A DNA stretch of 64,000 nucleotides from Capra hircus (lineage: Eukaryota; Chordata; Mammalia; Artiodactyla; Bovidae): positions 57,307,362 through 57,371,361 of the forward strand of contig NC_030826.1 in NCBI RefSeq assembly GCF_001704415.2, given 5' to 3'. Shown one piece after another: positions 10,826 to 21,562 of the stretch. Numbering within the stretch: the stretch's first letter is position 1; each line of letters starts with the position of its first letter. The notes under the pieces are model-generated. The model was given only the letters and a program-made list of their open reading frames with translations. It was not told where the DNA came from and did not search any database. Made by a program: the position numbers and the translations under genes.

Positions 10826-11199
10826 GATTTTTTTTGATGTGGACCAAAGTCTTTGCTGAATTTGTTATAATATTGTTTCTGTTTAAAAAAAATATTTATT
10901 TCTTTAGGCCGCTCAGGTCTTAGTTGTGGCACGTGGGCTCACTAGTTGTGGTGTGTGGGCTTAGCTGCCCAGTGGTATATGGGATCCTAGTTGCCCAACC
11001 AGGGATCAAACCCGAGTCCCCTGCATTGCACGGGGTATTCCTAACCAGTGGACCACCAGGTAAGTCCCTGTCTCTGTTTTATGTTCTGTTTTATCAGCTG
11101 CCAGGCATGCCTGATCTTAGCTCCCTGACCAGGGATTGAACCCGCACCCCTTAGAATGGAAGGTGAAGTCTTAATCACTGGACCACCAGGGAAGTCCCA
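10826..11199 (-). mobile_element. tRNA-derived SINE interrupted by a second SINE
   Basis: Outer element: 'agattttttttgatgtggac ... aatattgtttctgttt' at the left and 'gatcttagctccctgaccag ... ccaccagggaagtccc' at the right. The 185-bp block 10884-11068 is a second, complete SINE in the same orientation, flanked by copies of about tctgtttt. The same outer family recurs at 19222-19420. Confidence 0.8.
10884..11068 (-). mobile_element. Inner SINE inserted in the 10.8-11.2 kb SINE
   Basis: A-rich left end, 'cttagttgtggcacgtgggc', and tRNA-head end 'ggaccaccaggtaagtccct'. Confidence 0.8.
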
Positions 11200-11421
11200 A
11201 TAGCTCTTCTTTTATGACAGGTGGCTGCCTTTTTGGCATGTCCGTGTTCAGTCTCAAAGGGGAGCCTGCTGAATCTTAGGTCTGTCTGTCCACGGATGAT
11301 GCTGGAGGAAGGGCGCTTCTCTTATAGATTTAGGATGGAATGGAGGCTGAGCACAACAGAGAAGAGATGATAAATGGAAGAGACAGAGTAACCAAGGGAC
11401 ATTAAAATAAGACATTTAACT

Positions 11422-11660
11422 CTGGCCACCTCATGCAAAGAGTTGACTCATTGGAAAAGACTCTGATGCTGGGAGGGATTGGGGGCAGGAGGAGAAGGAG
11501 ACGACCCAGGATGAGATGGCTGGATGGCATCACCGACTCGATGGACGTGAGTCTGAGTGAACTCCGGGAGTTGGTGATGGACAGGGAGGCCTGGCGTGCT
11601 GCGATTCATGGGGTCGCAAAGAGTCGGACACAACTGAGCGACTGAACTGACTGAACTGAA
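11422..11660 (+). mobile_element. BovB LINE 3' end
   Basis: 'ctggccacctcatgcaaaga ... gatgctgggagggattgggg ... gatggctggatggcatcacc', ending tgaactgactgaactgaa. This is the terminal piece of BovB in sense orientation. Confidence 0.9.
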
Positions 11661-11667
11661 GCTAGGA

Positions 11668-11880
11668 GAAGGGCTCCCCAGGTGGCTCAGTGGTAAATAA
11701 TTCACCTGCCAGTGCAGGAGATGCAGGTTCCGTCCCTGGGTTGAGAAGATCTCCTGGGAGGAGGAAATGGCAACCCACTGCAGTATCCTTGCCTGGAGAA
11801 TCCCATGGACAGAGGAGCCTGGTGGGCTGCGGTCCATGGGGCCGCAAAAGAGTTGGACACGACTTTGTGACTCAACAATA
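11668..11880 (+). mobile_element. Bov-tA SINE
   Basis: tRNA-Glu-like head (gggctccccaggtggctcag) followed by a Bov-A body ending 'gttggacacgactttgtgac'. Confidence 0.9.
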
Positions 11881-11884
11881 ACCA

Positions 11885-12490
11885 CAAAGCTAGGAGAAAT
11901 GGAAAAGGAGAAAGCAAGAAGGTAGAGGGAAAACAGGAGAGGAATCTGACAGCAAATGAGCAGATAGCAAAGAGAAGAAAGGGAGATTTGTTCTGGTATA
12001 GGATCGATTGTATCGATCAAAGGAGTGCCTGGGGCGGGACAGGAGATCCAGTCACAAACCACTGCCCGGGGTGATTGAGACACTGGGTGTTCGCCCTTGG
12101 CTGACATGCTAGTAGGGTAAGAATGCCTCCGACAGTCGTCTTAACATCTCTGTGTCAATGTTTATCAGCCTGTGTCAACTAGAGGTGACATTTGTCATGG
12201 GAGGGATGGTTATTTGACTTAACTGTTTACAGATACCGGAGACCCTGCCTTCAACAAATAGCCAGGCAGGCATCACATTTGATGCAGAGAGCCTGGACGT
12301 CTGGACTGCTCACAAACTCAACACCTTCACTGGAAAAGGAGATATCAGAAATCCCACTCCAAACATTAGTTTGGACCCTTAATTAGCGCGTATTTGAGCG
12401 CCTGCTGTGTTAGTTAGCTCTGTTGATGCAATGGAGGATCGAAGAGATATTTGATGAACAGCCGATGATCCTGTAACAATCTCTCATTTC
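11885..12490. other. Intergenic, nothing recognised
   Basis: No gene or clear repeat seen. Confidence 0.45.
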
Positions 12491-12491
12491 T

Positions 12492-12958
12492 CTTTTTTTA
12501 ACTTTTAATTTTGTACTGGGTTAAAGCCCATTAACAATGTTGTGACAGTTTCAGGTGGGCAGCGAAGGGACACAGCCATACATATACCTGTATCCACCCT
12601 CCCCCAGACTCCCCTCCCATCCAGGCTGCCCCATAACATTGAGCAAAGTTCCCTGTGCCGTACAGTAGGGCCTTGTTGGTTCTCCATTTTATTTTTTATC
12701 TATTTGCTTTTTAAAGTTTATTTAATTGCAGGATAATTACTTTACAGTATTGTGGTGGTTTTCGCCACATAGCAGCCAACATGAAGCGGCCACAGATGTG
12801 TGTTCCCCCATCCTGAACCCCCCTCTCCTCCCTCCTCACCCTTATCCATTTTAAGTATAGCAGTGTGTACGTGTCTATCCCAGACTCCCTAACTGTCCCT
12901 TCCCCACGTTCTTCCCCCCTCCTCCCCAACAACCATAAGCTCGTCCTCTAAGTCCGTC
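12492..12958 (-). mobile_element. L1 LINE 3' end with a second L1 3' end nested in it
   Basis: Reverse-complement L1 text 'gggttaaagcccattaacaa ... gttccctgtgccgtacagta' is broken by a second L1 3' terminus at about 12712-12842 ('gcaggataattactttacag ... gaacccccctctcctccctc') and resumes with 'agcagtgtgtacgtgtctat'. Confidence 0.75.
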
Positions 12959-13485
12959 TCACTTGAAGCGTCCTGCACTCTCTTCCCTGCTCCACCGTTC
13001 CACCCTGGCCGATGAGCTTTCTCACATGTGTGGAGAAGATGGAAGTAATCAGGAAGGTCCTCAAGTTAAGTCCCCTAAGTCCAACTCTGCATCTCACCCC
13101 TCCCACCTCTCAAGGAGCTCACGCTCTTCTCTCTCCTCCATAATTTTCTCCTTCTCAGCAGGATGGTTTGCATCGTCTCAGAAATATTCCCTAGCGTCTC
13201 CCGTCTTATAAAAACGCTCCTTTGTCTTCCAGTCTCCTTCCAGCATGCCCACCTCTCCCCTCGTCACAATGAAACGTTTTGGCCTTTGGTAATTGCTGTC
13301 TCTGCAAGACGCCCCCAGGTCTCTTCTCCAACTCCATCCGTTAGGCCTCCTTGTATTACCGTTGCCTCCACTGAAAGACCGCCCTCCCCGTCTCGTCAGT
13401 TTCAGTTTCAGCAGTCACTTCATTTCTGGACCTTTCAGCAGCCTTCAGCATGGCTGACCCACCCCTTATTGACACAGTTGCCTCT

Positions 13486-13862
13486 TTTTTAATTGGAGGA
13501 TAATTGCTTTACAATATTGTGTTAGTGGCTGCCATACGTCAACATGAGTCAGCCATAGGTATACATATGTCCCCTCCCTCTTGAACCTCCCTTCCACCTC
13601 CCTCCCCATCCCCCTCCTCTAGGTTGTCCCACAGTACTGGCTTTGAGCTCCCTGCATCATACAGCAAATTTTGCAGCACTATTTACAATAGCTAGAACAT
13701 GGAAGCAACCTAGACGTTCGTCGACAGATGAGTGGATAAAGAATTTGTGCATATATACCACAGAATATTCCTCAACCATAAAAAGGAATGCATTTGAGTC
13801 AGTTCTGTTGAGGTGTGTGAACCTAGAGCCTATTACACACAGTTGCGTTTTGACTTCTGTCA
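13486..13862 (-). mobile_element. L1 LINE 3' end with inverted 5' part
   Basis: 13486-13665 is the reverse complement of the L1 3' terminus ('attggaggataattgcttta ... catacagcaaatt'). From 13667 the sequence switches to the plus sense of a more internal L1 region ('agcactatttacaatagcta ... aaccataaaaaggaatgcat'). This is the layout produced by twin priming. Confidence 0.8.
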
Positions 13863-14392
13863 AGACAGTGTCTTCCATCACTCGGCACTTCCTCTTAGTC
13901 GTGTTTGCTGGCTCTTCTTGCTTTGCATGACTTCGTAACATTGGAGGGGCCCAGGCTCAAGCCTTAGCACGGGTCCCTTCTCAGTCTGCAGTGCCTGACT
14001 AGGTGACGCCATCCTGCCCAGTCCCCTAAAGACTCAGAGGGTCGCCCCAAGGGTTCAGGTGGAGACTATGATGGCAGTGCAAGTGTAGAGAAGGGGAGAG
14101 GTGTTTGCAGATATCTCCTGCATTTGTTCCTCCAGCCCAGGACTCCTGGATTATACATCTAGCTGCCTCCTTAGACTCTTCACTTGGGTGTCTAAGAGGC
14201 ATCTCAAACCCAGTACGTCCAAAGTAATCATTCTCTTCCTGCCACCCTTCCTATTCTCTTCTCCGAGCCAACCCTATCTCAGAAAGTGGCGCCACTGAGT
14301 TATTCATGCCAAAACCCCAGGAATAATCCTCCATGCTTCTCTCTGTCCACACCTGATCCATTTTCCAATCCTGTAGACTCTTCCTCCAAAAT

Positions 14393-14605
14393 AGGAGTTG
14401 ACAAACTTTGGCTATGAAGTCAGAGAGTTAATGGGTTTTGCAGGCCCTGTGGTCTCCATAAGAACTGTTCAACAAGGCCACCTTAGCAGGAAGTCAGCAG
14501 TAGACAGTAGGTGAGTGAACGGGGATGGCTGTGTTCCAAGAACACTTCATTTACAGAAGCAAGCGGGGGGCCAGTTTTGGCCCATAATTTGCTAATCCCT
14601 GATGC
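14393..14605 (-). mobile_element. hAT-type DNA transposon relic (MITE)
   Basis: Terminal sequences 'gagttgacaaactttggcta' and 'taatttgctaatccctg' face each other, with 'gtggctgtgttccaagaaca' inside, as in a common non-autonomous mammalian hAT family. Subfamily not assigned. Confidence 0.65.
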
Positions 14606-14694
14606 AGGGTATATCCCTGGCCTTTTCCATTTCCACTGTTACTACCAGAGACCAAGTCATCAGTTTCTCATCTGAGCCACTTATATTGCTCTCT

Positions 14695-14792
14695 CTTTTG
14701 TTGGTGGGATCTTAGTTCCCAAACCTGGGATTGAACCCACGCCCCTGCGTTGGAAGCGTGAGTCTTACCATCAGACCCCTAGGGAAGTCCTT
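14695..14792 (-). mobile_element. tRNA-derived SINE fragment
   Basis: 'gggatcttagttcccaaacc ... agacccctagggaagtcctt', reverse-complement head of a CHR-type SINE. Confidence 0.8.
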
Positions 14793-15171
14793 CGGATTAC
14801 CTTCTAATTCCCCGTTTCTACTCCTGACCCATTAGTAACTCTCTTCGTTATGAAAGCAGCTGCATCTTTCAAAAGTGTGAACGAGGCCCTGGGTGTCCCC
14901 TGCTTCAACCCTCCAGTGGCTTCTCCCCTTTCTGGGGCAAGTTCCGACTCCTAGCAAAGACCATCAAGACCCTGCGTAACTGGCCGCATCTCAGCCCACT
15001 CTTCCCTCTCGTGCTAGTCCAGCCTCACTGGTGTCCTTTCTGTTACATAAAGAAGGCTTGACTCACCCCTTTCTGAGGCTTTCACTCCGCCTGTTTGTTT
15101 TATCAGATCTTCACGTGGGGTCACCTCCTCTGAGAAGACTGCCCGGGTCACCCCAACTTAAAGTAGGAAGC

Positions 15172-15405
15172 GTTAGCATTTCTAAACGACTTTTTATATG
15201 TCAGCCACTGTTATAAACTCTTGGAAATGAACTGCCTTATTCAGTTCTCACAGAAAACCCCCTGAGCTAGATCCTGTTCTTATCTCTACTTTATTGAAGG
15301 GGAAATTGGGGCCAAGAGAGATTATATAATTTCCCCCAAATGATTGAGGAAGTGGCAGAGCCAAGAAATAAACCAGGCTGTCTGGCTCTGGGGTCCACGA
15401 CCTTA
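15172..15405 (-). mobile_element. MIR SINE
   Basis: 'atatgtcagccactgttata ... ggccaagagagattatataa ... gaagtggcagagccaagaaa' is a reverse-complement MIR. Confidence 0.8.
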
Positions 15406-15429
15406 GCATCGCTCTTTACTGTCTACGTA

Positions 15430-15630
15430 TCACATTTATCATAACGTTTGTCGCTGTGTTGTGATACATGTTCATTTATTTATGCATCTGTTTGTTGAGT
15501 GTCTCCCCTTCAGCTTGGAGCAGAGATCTGATCTGTCTTTTGTCTCATCAAATTCTCAGCTGCTAGACCAGTACACATAGTGCTGTGTCTGACACACAGT
15601 AGATACTCACTCTTTGTTGAGTGTGTGAAA
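15430..15630 (+). mobile_element. L2 LINE 3' end
   Basis: 'tttgttgagtgtctcccctt ... tgacacacagtagatactca' resembles the L2 terminus. Confidence 0.5.
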
Positions 15631-16020
15631 AGTAATTTAACTTTGTAGTAATTTATTGGTATGCTGACGAGTCTATAAACATTCAAAACACACCTTATCT
15701 TAGAATTCCTATGAAAGAAAGGAAATGATTAGATTCATTCCTCTAATTGCAAAAATATTGAATTCATTCATAATCTGCTCAGCCCTCCCCTTACCCCCAG
15801 AATATGTGAATTCTTTGGGCTTTTAAATGTTAGTTATGAAATGAGAAGAGTCTTGTGGTCATTTTCACCTTCTTATTCCTTTTCTCGTTGCTTCTGGGCT
15901 GTGTACTCTAGGACAGCGATCCTAAGGGTCAGGATGAGTTCAAGGGAAGGTGGTCCCTTCCAGTGTGGTTGAATGTTTTCAACTGAGGGACACATCTGTA
16001 AGAGGAGCTTTTTTATTACA

Positions 16021-16365
16021 GGGCTTCCCTGGCAGCTCAGCAGTTAAGAATCTGCCTGCAATGCAGGAGAGGCCGGTTTGCTCCCTGGGTCGGGGAGATC
16101 CTCTCGAGAAGGAAATGGCAACTCACCCTAGGATTCTTGCCTGGGAAATCCCATGGACAGAGGAGCCCAGTGGGCCGTAGTCCGCGGGGTCGCAATAGAG
16201 TCAGGCGTGACTTAGCAACTGAACAACAACAGCAGCAGCACGTTATTGCAGTAATCCTGCCCTCCCCAGTATTCTTGCGTGGGAAATCCCATGGATGGAG
16301 GAGCCTGATAGGCTGTAGCCCATGGGGTCACAGAGTCGGACACGACCGAGCAACTTCAGTTTGCC
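16021..16365 (+). mobile_element. Bov-tA SINE plus extra Bov-A monomer
   Basis: Head 'ggcttccctggcagctcagc', body to about 16235, a CAG-rich spacer, then a second Bov-A monomer (16246-16365) ending 'gtcggacacgaccgagcaac'. Confidence 0.88.
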
Positions 16366-16369
16366 CTCA

Positions 16370-17158
16370 CCTTGCTTAGAGAAGTATGTGGCCTCCCAGG
16401 CACCCATAGCTGCCACCTGAGAATATTTGACTGTAATGATGAAAGAAGGGATATTTTCCTCTTGGATACAGCATAACTGGAGGAATAACTTGGGAGGAAG
16501 CAGTTGTCAAGTCTCCCTTTCCTGGGGATGAACCATTGGCAGGATCCTGTCTTATCCTGGGACTCACACAACCTAAAATCATGTGTCAGTTAATGAGGAC
16601 TTAGACCACGAAGAGTTCAAAGACTCCGGCGGGGAAATCAGATCGCCGCGCAAACTGCCGTTTCAGGAGGAGGTGTGCTTGGGGGAAGCCTTGTCTCTCC
16701 TGGACTGTGGACTTTGTTGGCTTCTGTTGTATTGTAAGCTCTACCAGGTAAATCAGAAACGGAAAACTGCTTGGCCTGAGGCTGGGTGATCAAAAACCCT
16801 GAGTTCTTAAGACTTGAGAAAATTTGCTCTTGGAGTGTCTGCAAATAGTTTGGGGGAGAATGCACCACTTGGCTAAATGTATTGAATCTTCTGATAGGCT
16901 TTTGGTACAGGCGCGGATCATGGAAGAGTATGCTACTTGACCTTTGAATTTGAAAAGCCGTGCGCAACTTTATGTCTCGCAAAGGAGGCTCACATAGTTG
17001 CATTCTGCGTCGTCTGCCCAAAGCAGAATCTCTGGGTGTTAACCACCTGGCATCCTCTGTGAGTGGGTGGAGCTCTAATCCTGCATCCCATTTGCCGCTC
17101 CTGAGCTGTCCAGGGGTTATTTTCTGAAAACCTAATTTATCCTCTTAGAATTTGCTAA
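16370..17158. other. Intergenic, nothing recognised
   Basis: No gene or clear repeat seen; short open frames only. Confidence 0.45.
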
Positions 17159-17159
17159 T

Positions 17160-17357
17160 TTAAAAAATTATATTCATTTATTTGGCTGTGCCACGTGGGA
17201 TCTTCCGTCTTCATTGCAGCCTGTGGGACCTTTAGTTGCAGCTTTCAAACTCTTGATTGTGGCACGTGGGATCTAGTTCCCCTGACCAGGGATTGAATCT
17301 GGGCCCCCCGCATTGGGAGTGTGGAGTCTTAGCCACTGGACCACCAGGGAAGTCCCT
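17160..17357 (-). mobile_element. tRNA-derived SINE
   Basis: A/T-rich tail at the left, 'gtggcacgtgggatctagtt' in the body, 'ggaccaccagggaagtccct' at the right. Confidence 0.88.
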
Positions 17358-17384
17358 ATCCTCCTAGAATGTAGAGAGTGCTTT

Positions 17385-17800
17385 TAACGCCGGAAGGCCC
17401 CCAGGGCCCCTCAGTTATGCCCGCCTGCACCTTGATGAGGTATGAGGTAACGGTAGGGGTGGGTCCGGGGGTCCAGTGGAGGGTAGCTTAGGTGGTTTGC
17501 TCACCTCCCTGGTGGTGCAGTGTGCAGGGGGCATGCGCAGTACTCTGCTTTTGCCCTGGGCTCTTCAAAAGTGGCAGTTGGATTTTTGGTCTTTTTGTAT
17601 CTCGTTGTTCATAATTTTGCCCCAGCTGCATGCCTGCAGTTATTTTTAGTCTGCTATCATTTCTTTGTATTTTGTTGCTCGAGGAGATGTGTGTCCGGGT
17701 GCAAGCCTTACAGCAAAGGGTCCCAGGTCCCAGCCTGTCTCAGGAGAGGAGCAAAGGAATGTAATAGGATTCTGCCTGTGGCGAATGACATCGCAGGCAC
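17385..17800 (-). mobile_element. Endogenous retrovirus LTR, partial
   Basis: Shares an ordered, diverged set of blocks with the LTR at 21563-22050, including 'gtctttttgtatctcgttgt' and 'tttgtattttgttgctcgag'. Only a U3-like part is clear. No viral genes are recognisable next to it. Confidence 0.55.
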
Positions 17801-18525
17801 AGCTCCTGGTCCCGCCTCCCACGTGGCGGCAGCTCTCGGGGGCTCTCGTAGCCTCCCCCGTTTCAGCGCTCCGGCTGGTGATTGTCTTCCACGTTTGCCT
17901 GGACTCCAGGCTCCTCATCCAGCTCTCTCTCCCCGCACCCCATCCCTCTGTGTGCAGCTTCTTCCATTACATTCATTTTAGTTAAACCCCTCTGAGTGTG
18001 CCATCTGTTTCTAGCTGGACTGTGTGCCATGCAGATGGTTATAGACCCCAGATTAGCGACATGACTCCCCCGCCCCGTTAGCACCAGGCCCCAGTCCAGC
18101 CCAGCCCTGATATCACCCCGGGGGAAGAATGAACAGCTCAGCAGTTTAGAACACATCGTGCACCCAAAGTTTCTGCAACAACTGGACAACACGAACCCCT
18201 GTTTAGCAAGGGGAGACCTCGTATCCCCTGTCTGTTCGGGTGCAGACAAGTTGAGGCTTAGCAGAGGAGGAAAGCCCTCTAGGCAAGAACACTGTGTGGA
18301 CAGAAATCGTGTAGCGCCTTACTGGGCAGTGCACGATCCGCTTACTTTCCTGTGCTGGACTTGCTTTATCTTGCATCATGTGGTCAGTTTATGTCAGGGC
18401 CAGCTGAGTTTTCCTAATGGCAGGATCAGAAGCCGTGGTTTAATATTAGCCAATCTGGAAAATGTTCGGTGGTTTAATGACCCATAAGTTTCTGGTCTTT
18501 TCTTGCTGCGATGAAAGGCGAGGGG
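17801..18525. other. Intergenic, nothing recognised
   Basis: No gene seen. May include more of the neighbouring LTR, but I cannot place its edge. Confidence 0.4.
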
Positions 18526-18529
18526 AATT

Positions 18530-18712
18530 TCATGTTTATTGGACACCCCTCTGTACCTGGTAATGTGATAAGTTATTTGTAATGTCTCCTTTCAGCCAGT
18601 CTTTATACAACTCTGTCTCGTAGGTAGTATGATCCTTTGCAGACAGGAAAGCAGAGGTTTGGGGATGTCGCAAGCTCCAGGTCACACCTCCCTAAGTGAA
18701 AGTGCAGTGATG
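18530..18712 (-). mobile_element. MIR SINE
   Basis: 'gtaatgtgataagttatttg ... gcagacaggaaagcagaggt ... gcaagctccaggtcacacct', reverse-complement MIR. Confidence 0.65.
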
Positions 18713-18714
18713 CG

Positions 18715-18868
18715 GTTAACAAATTGGGTTCTGGGCGAGGGATATAAGACTGCTATGCCTCAGTTTCCTCATCTGTAGAATGGGGGTAACAGTTGGACCT
18801 ACTTCATAGAGCTCTTGTGGCAATTGAATATGACGGTGAATATAAAGTGCTTAGAACAGGACTCCAAA
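18715..18868 (+). mobile_element. MIR SINE
   Basis: 'tgcctcagtttcctcatctg', 'agaatgggggtaacagttgg' and 'tataaagtgcttagaacagg' are the MIR core in sense orientation. It lies head to tail with an opposite MIR at its left. Confidence 0.85.
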
Positions 18869-19221
18869 AGGGAGTGCATTGTGAGCCCTCCAAAAGTTAG
18901 CTAATTTCCTTTTCTGATTTTAACAGTCTAACTCATATTTAAGACTGTTTTAAGCACCTGGAAATTTTTGTAATGTTTGATTTTGAGCGAAAGACATGAT
19001 GAGAAGATGATAGTCATTTTCTTTGACCTGATTTCGAAACTCTTGACATTTCTCTGTCGTCAGTCTTGTGCTGGCAAAGCTGACATGTCTTTATGACATT
19101 CTTAGAGCATCCCTTTGGTCATCTGCTTTACTGTGACTTTGCATGCTACTTAAACTATGTTACAAAATCTGGAAGAAATCAGATGGGGCCGTTAAAAAGT
19201 CATTGTACTAAATGGGACTTT

Positions 19222-19420
19222 TTAAAAGATTTTTTTTTTGAAGTGGAGCATTTTAAAAGTCTTTATTGAATGTGTTACAGTATTGCTTCTGTTGTTTATC
19301 TGCTGGGTTTTTGGCCCCTGAGACATGTGGGGTCTTAGCTCCCCGACCAAGGATCGAACCCTCCCCCCCTGCACTGGAAGGAGAAGTCTCAACCACTGGA
19401 CCCCAAGGAAGACCCTGGTT
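19222..19420 (-). mobile_element. tRNA-derived SINE
   Basis: 'aagtctttattgaatgtgtt ... cagtattgcttctgttg ... gggtcttagctccccgacca ... tggaccccaaggaagaccct'. Confidence 0.88.
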
Positions 19421-19439
19421 GCCTGTTTTTAAGCCTTGA

Positions 19440-19787
19440 TTTTTTTTTTCCCTTTTGCTAACAGGCAAATAATGGCTAAGACATCTAGAAAACGTCTTGA
19501 ATCCTTTTCGCTGGGCTGGGAGTTCTAAGACAAATTGTAAAATTCTAAAGTTTCCAGTTCCTCATTTTAGGTAGGTTATGTCAGCTGGAACTCTGGTTCA
19601 TTTTCCTGAATCTGTGGGATCTTTTTCAGAAGTAGGCAGGAACCGAGCTGAGTCCACATGGCTGGCCTCATGAACAGACCTCGCCCTGCGTTCCTTCACT
19701 GAGAGTGTGATTTCTTGTGGAGGTGGTTTCTGAAGCAGTACACTAGCAAAAATAAAGTCACTAAAAAAAAAAAAAAAAAAAAAAAGA
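19440..19787 (+). pseudogene. Possible 3'-end retrocopy of an unidentified transcript
   Basis: Non-repeat sequence ends in AATAAA (19751-19756), then about 24 A from 19764. A polyadenylation signal directly followed by a genomic A run suggests a retroposed transcript end, but I do not recognise the source. The left limit is a guess. Confidence 0.3.
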
Positions 19788-19919
19788 GTGCTTTTTGGTT
19801 TCTAGTATATACCATCAATTATAACAGTGAAGATCGAAATAAATTTATCTGACAGAAGCTCACGCAGTTACAAAGGCTGGTGTAGCTTATTTGAAAACAT
19901 AAGCAGCATTAGCTATTTC

Positions 19920-20809
19920 GTCTAAATACTGAGCTCATAGGAATGACATATTAGCAAAAATATACCAAGATACCGTGAGAATAGTAACAATTTCTGGCTT
20001 CGGCACACACCTATTCTCCACATATTAAAAAGAAGTTCTTGCACTGTTGTGAAAGTTCTAGGACCCACAACAGATTTCCCAGCCTGGGGATGGGTCAAAG
20101 GGACTAAGAACCCCCAGGGAATTTGACTTGGAGGCCATTGGGATTTGATTATAGGACTTCCACAGGACTGGGGAAACAGACTCTTGAAGGGCACAAACAA
20201 AGCCTTGTGCACGCCAGGACCCAGGAGAAAGGAGCAGTGACCCCATAGGAGACTAAGCCAGACATGCCTGTGGGTGTCCAGGAGTCTCTGGCGGAGGTGT
20301 GGGTCCACAGTGGCCTGCCATGGGGTCGGGGCACTGAAGACAGCAGTGCGTGCAGAAGTCCTTTTGAAGGAGGCCGCCATTCCCTTCATTACCCCTACCA
20401 TAGTCTGGCCTCAGGCCAAACTACAAGGAGGGAACACAGCCCTACCCATCAACAGAAAAAACTGGATTAAAGATTTACTGAGCATGGCTCCGCCCATCAG
20501 AGCAAGACCCAGATTCCTCCACAGCCAGTTCCTCCCATCAGGAAGCTTCCACAAGCCTCTTATCCTTCTCCATCAGAGGGCAGACAGAATGGAAATCACA
20601 ATTACAGAAAACTAACCAAACTGATCACTTGGATCACAGCCTTGTCTAACTCAATGAGCCATGCTGTGTAGGGCCACCCAAGATGGACCGCATGGTGAGA
20701 GTTCTGACGAAATGTGTTCCCTGGAGAAGGGAATGACAAACCACTTAAGTATTCTTGCCCTGAGAACCCCATGAACAGTATGAAAAGGCAAAAAAAAAAA
20801 AAAAAAAAC
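19920..20809 (+). mobile_element. BovB LINE 5' region with A tail
   Basis: Matches the BovB 5' end as I recall it: 'gtgaaagttctaggacccac', 'gggtgtccaggagtctctgg', 'catcagagggcagacagaat', then 'ccttgagaaccccatgaaca'-like text and 'gtatgaaaaggca'. It then ends in a run of about 19 A (from 20790) instead of continuing into the ORF. Confidence 0.8.
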
Positions 20810-20814
20810 ACACC

Positions 20815-21560
20815 CATCACAGCATGTAGTTAAAACCCTTTTTGCCTTCGAGGTTGCTGGAGTCTTTTCCTGGGTGTCCCAGGTTTCTTGGTATGGGTAG
20901 AGCATGGAAGGAGAAAGAAAACTCTTTTAAGCCTTCAAAGATGGGGATGGAAAGGAGCCCGAAGCCTCCCATTGCCTCCACCACCTTCAGAAAGGGAGAG
21001 CCAGGGACGATGCCGGGACCGCTCAAAACAGCAGACAAGGAGGGTGAATTGCATTCGAGAGCGAGTGTGAAGAGCCTTCAGTCTCCTCTGATGATGCTTG
21101 ATCTGCTGTTTCTAAAACCCCGCTGTTTTTATGGTGCGTGACAGCTGGAGAAGGCTGGATAGAGTGACTCTGGAACAAGGAGTGAAGATGACTAGGAGGA
21201 CGCACCTCACACTAGACAGTCTTCAGCGAGCTCTGAAAGCACCACTTATCCGCACTCTGCTTTTTCTTAGTGAGACGGTTCTCGGCTCTTGGAAACTTGA
21301 ATGGAGACCCTTCCAGGGCAAAAGGCTTTCAGATCATCCTGGGGAGTTGAATCATTCCTTTTCCTCGGGATCAGCTGGGGAGAGTGGCGGCCCTGTGGGG
21401 CTGGACCTGGCTGATTTCCTCCTCCAAACACATCGTCCTTAGCAGGTTGTTCTAACTGGAAACCTTTTCCTCCTACTCCAGGAGCTGTTAATAAACTGCC
21501 TCTGTCTGAGACAACACCAAGACAGGGAGGCTGGAGAGACGGAGAAGAGGCATGAGCGAG
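20815..21560. other. Intergenic, nothing recognised
   Basis: Several short open frames on both strands, none with a recognisable domain. Confidence 0.4.
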
Positions 21561-21562
21561 GC

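Larger units (their letters stand above)
12960..15160 (+). mobile_element. Long L2 LINE relic carrying later insertions
   Basis: Sense L2 ORF2 traces: 'tggacctttcagcagccttc' corresponds to the LDLSAAF reverse-transcriptase motif, later 'ctaagaggcatctcaaaccc', then 'caaccctccagtggcttctc'. Interrupted by an L1 (13486-13862), a hAT relic (14393-14605) and a SINE (14695-14792). Confidence 0.65.
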
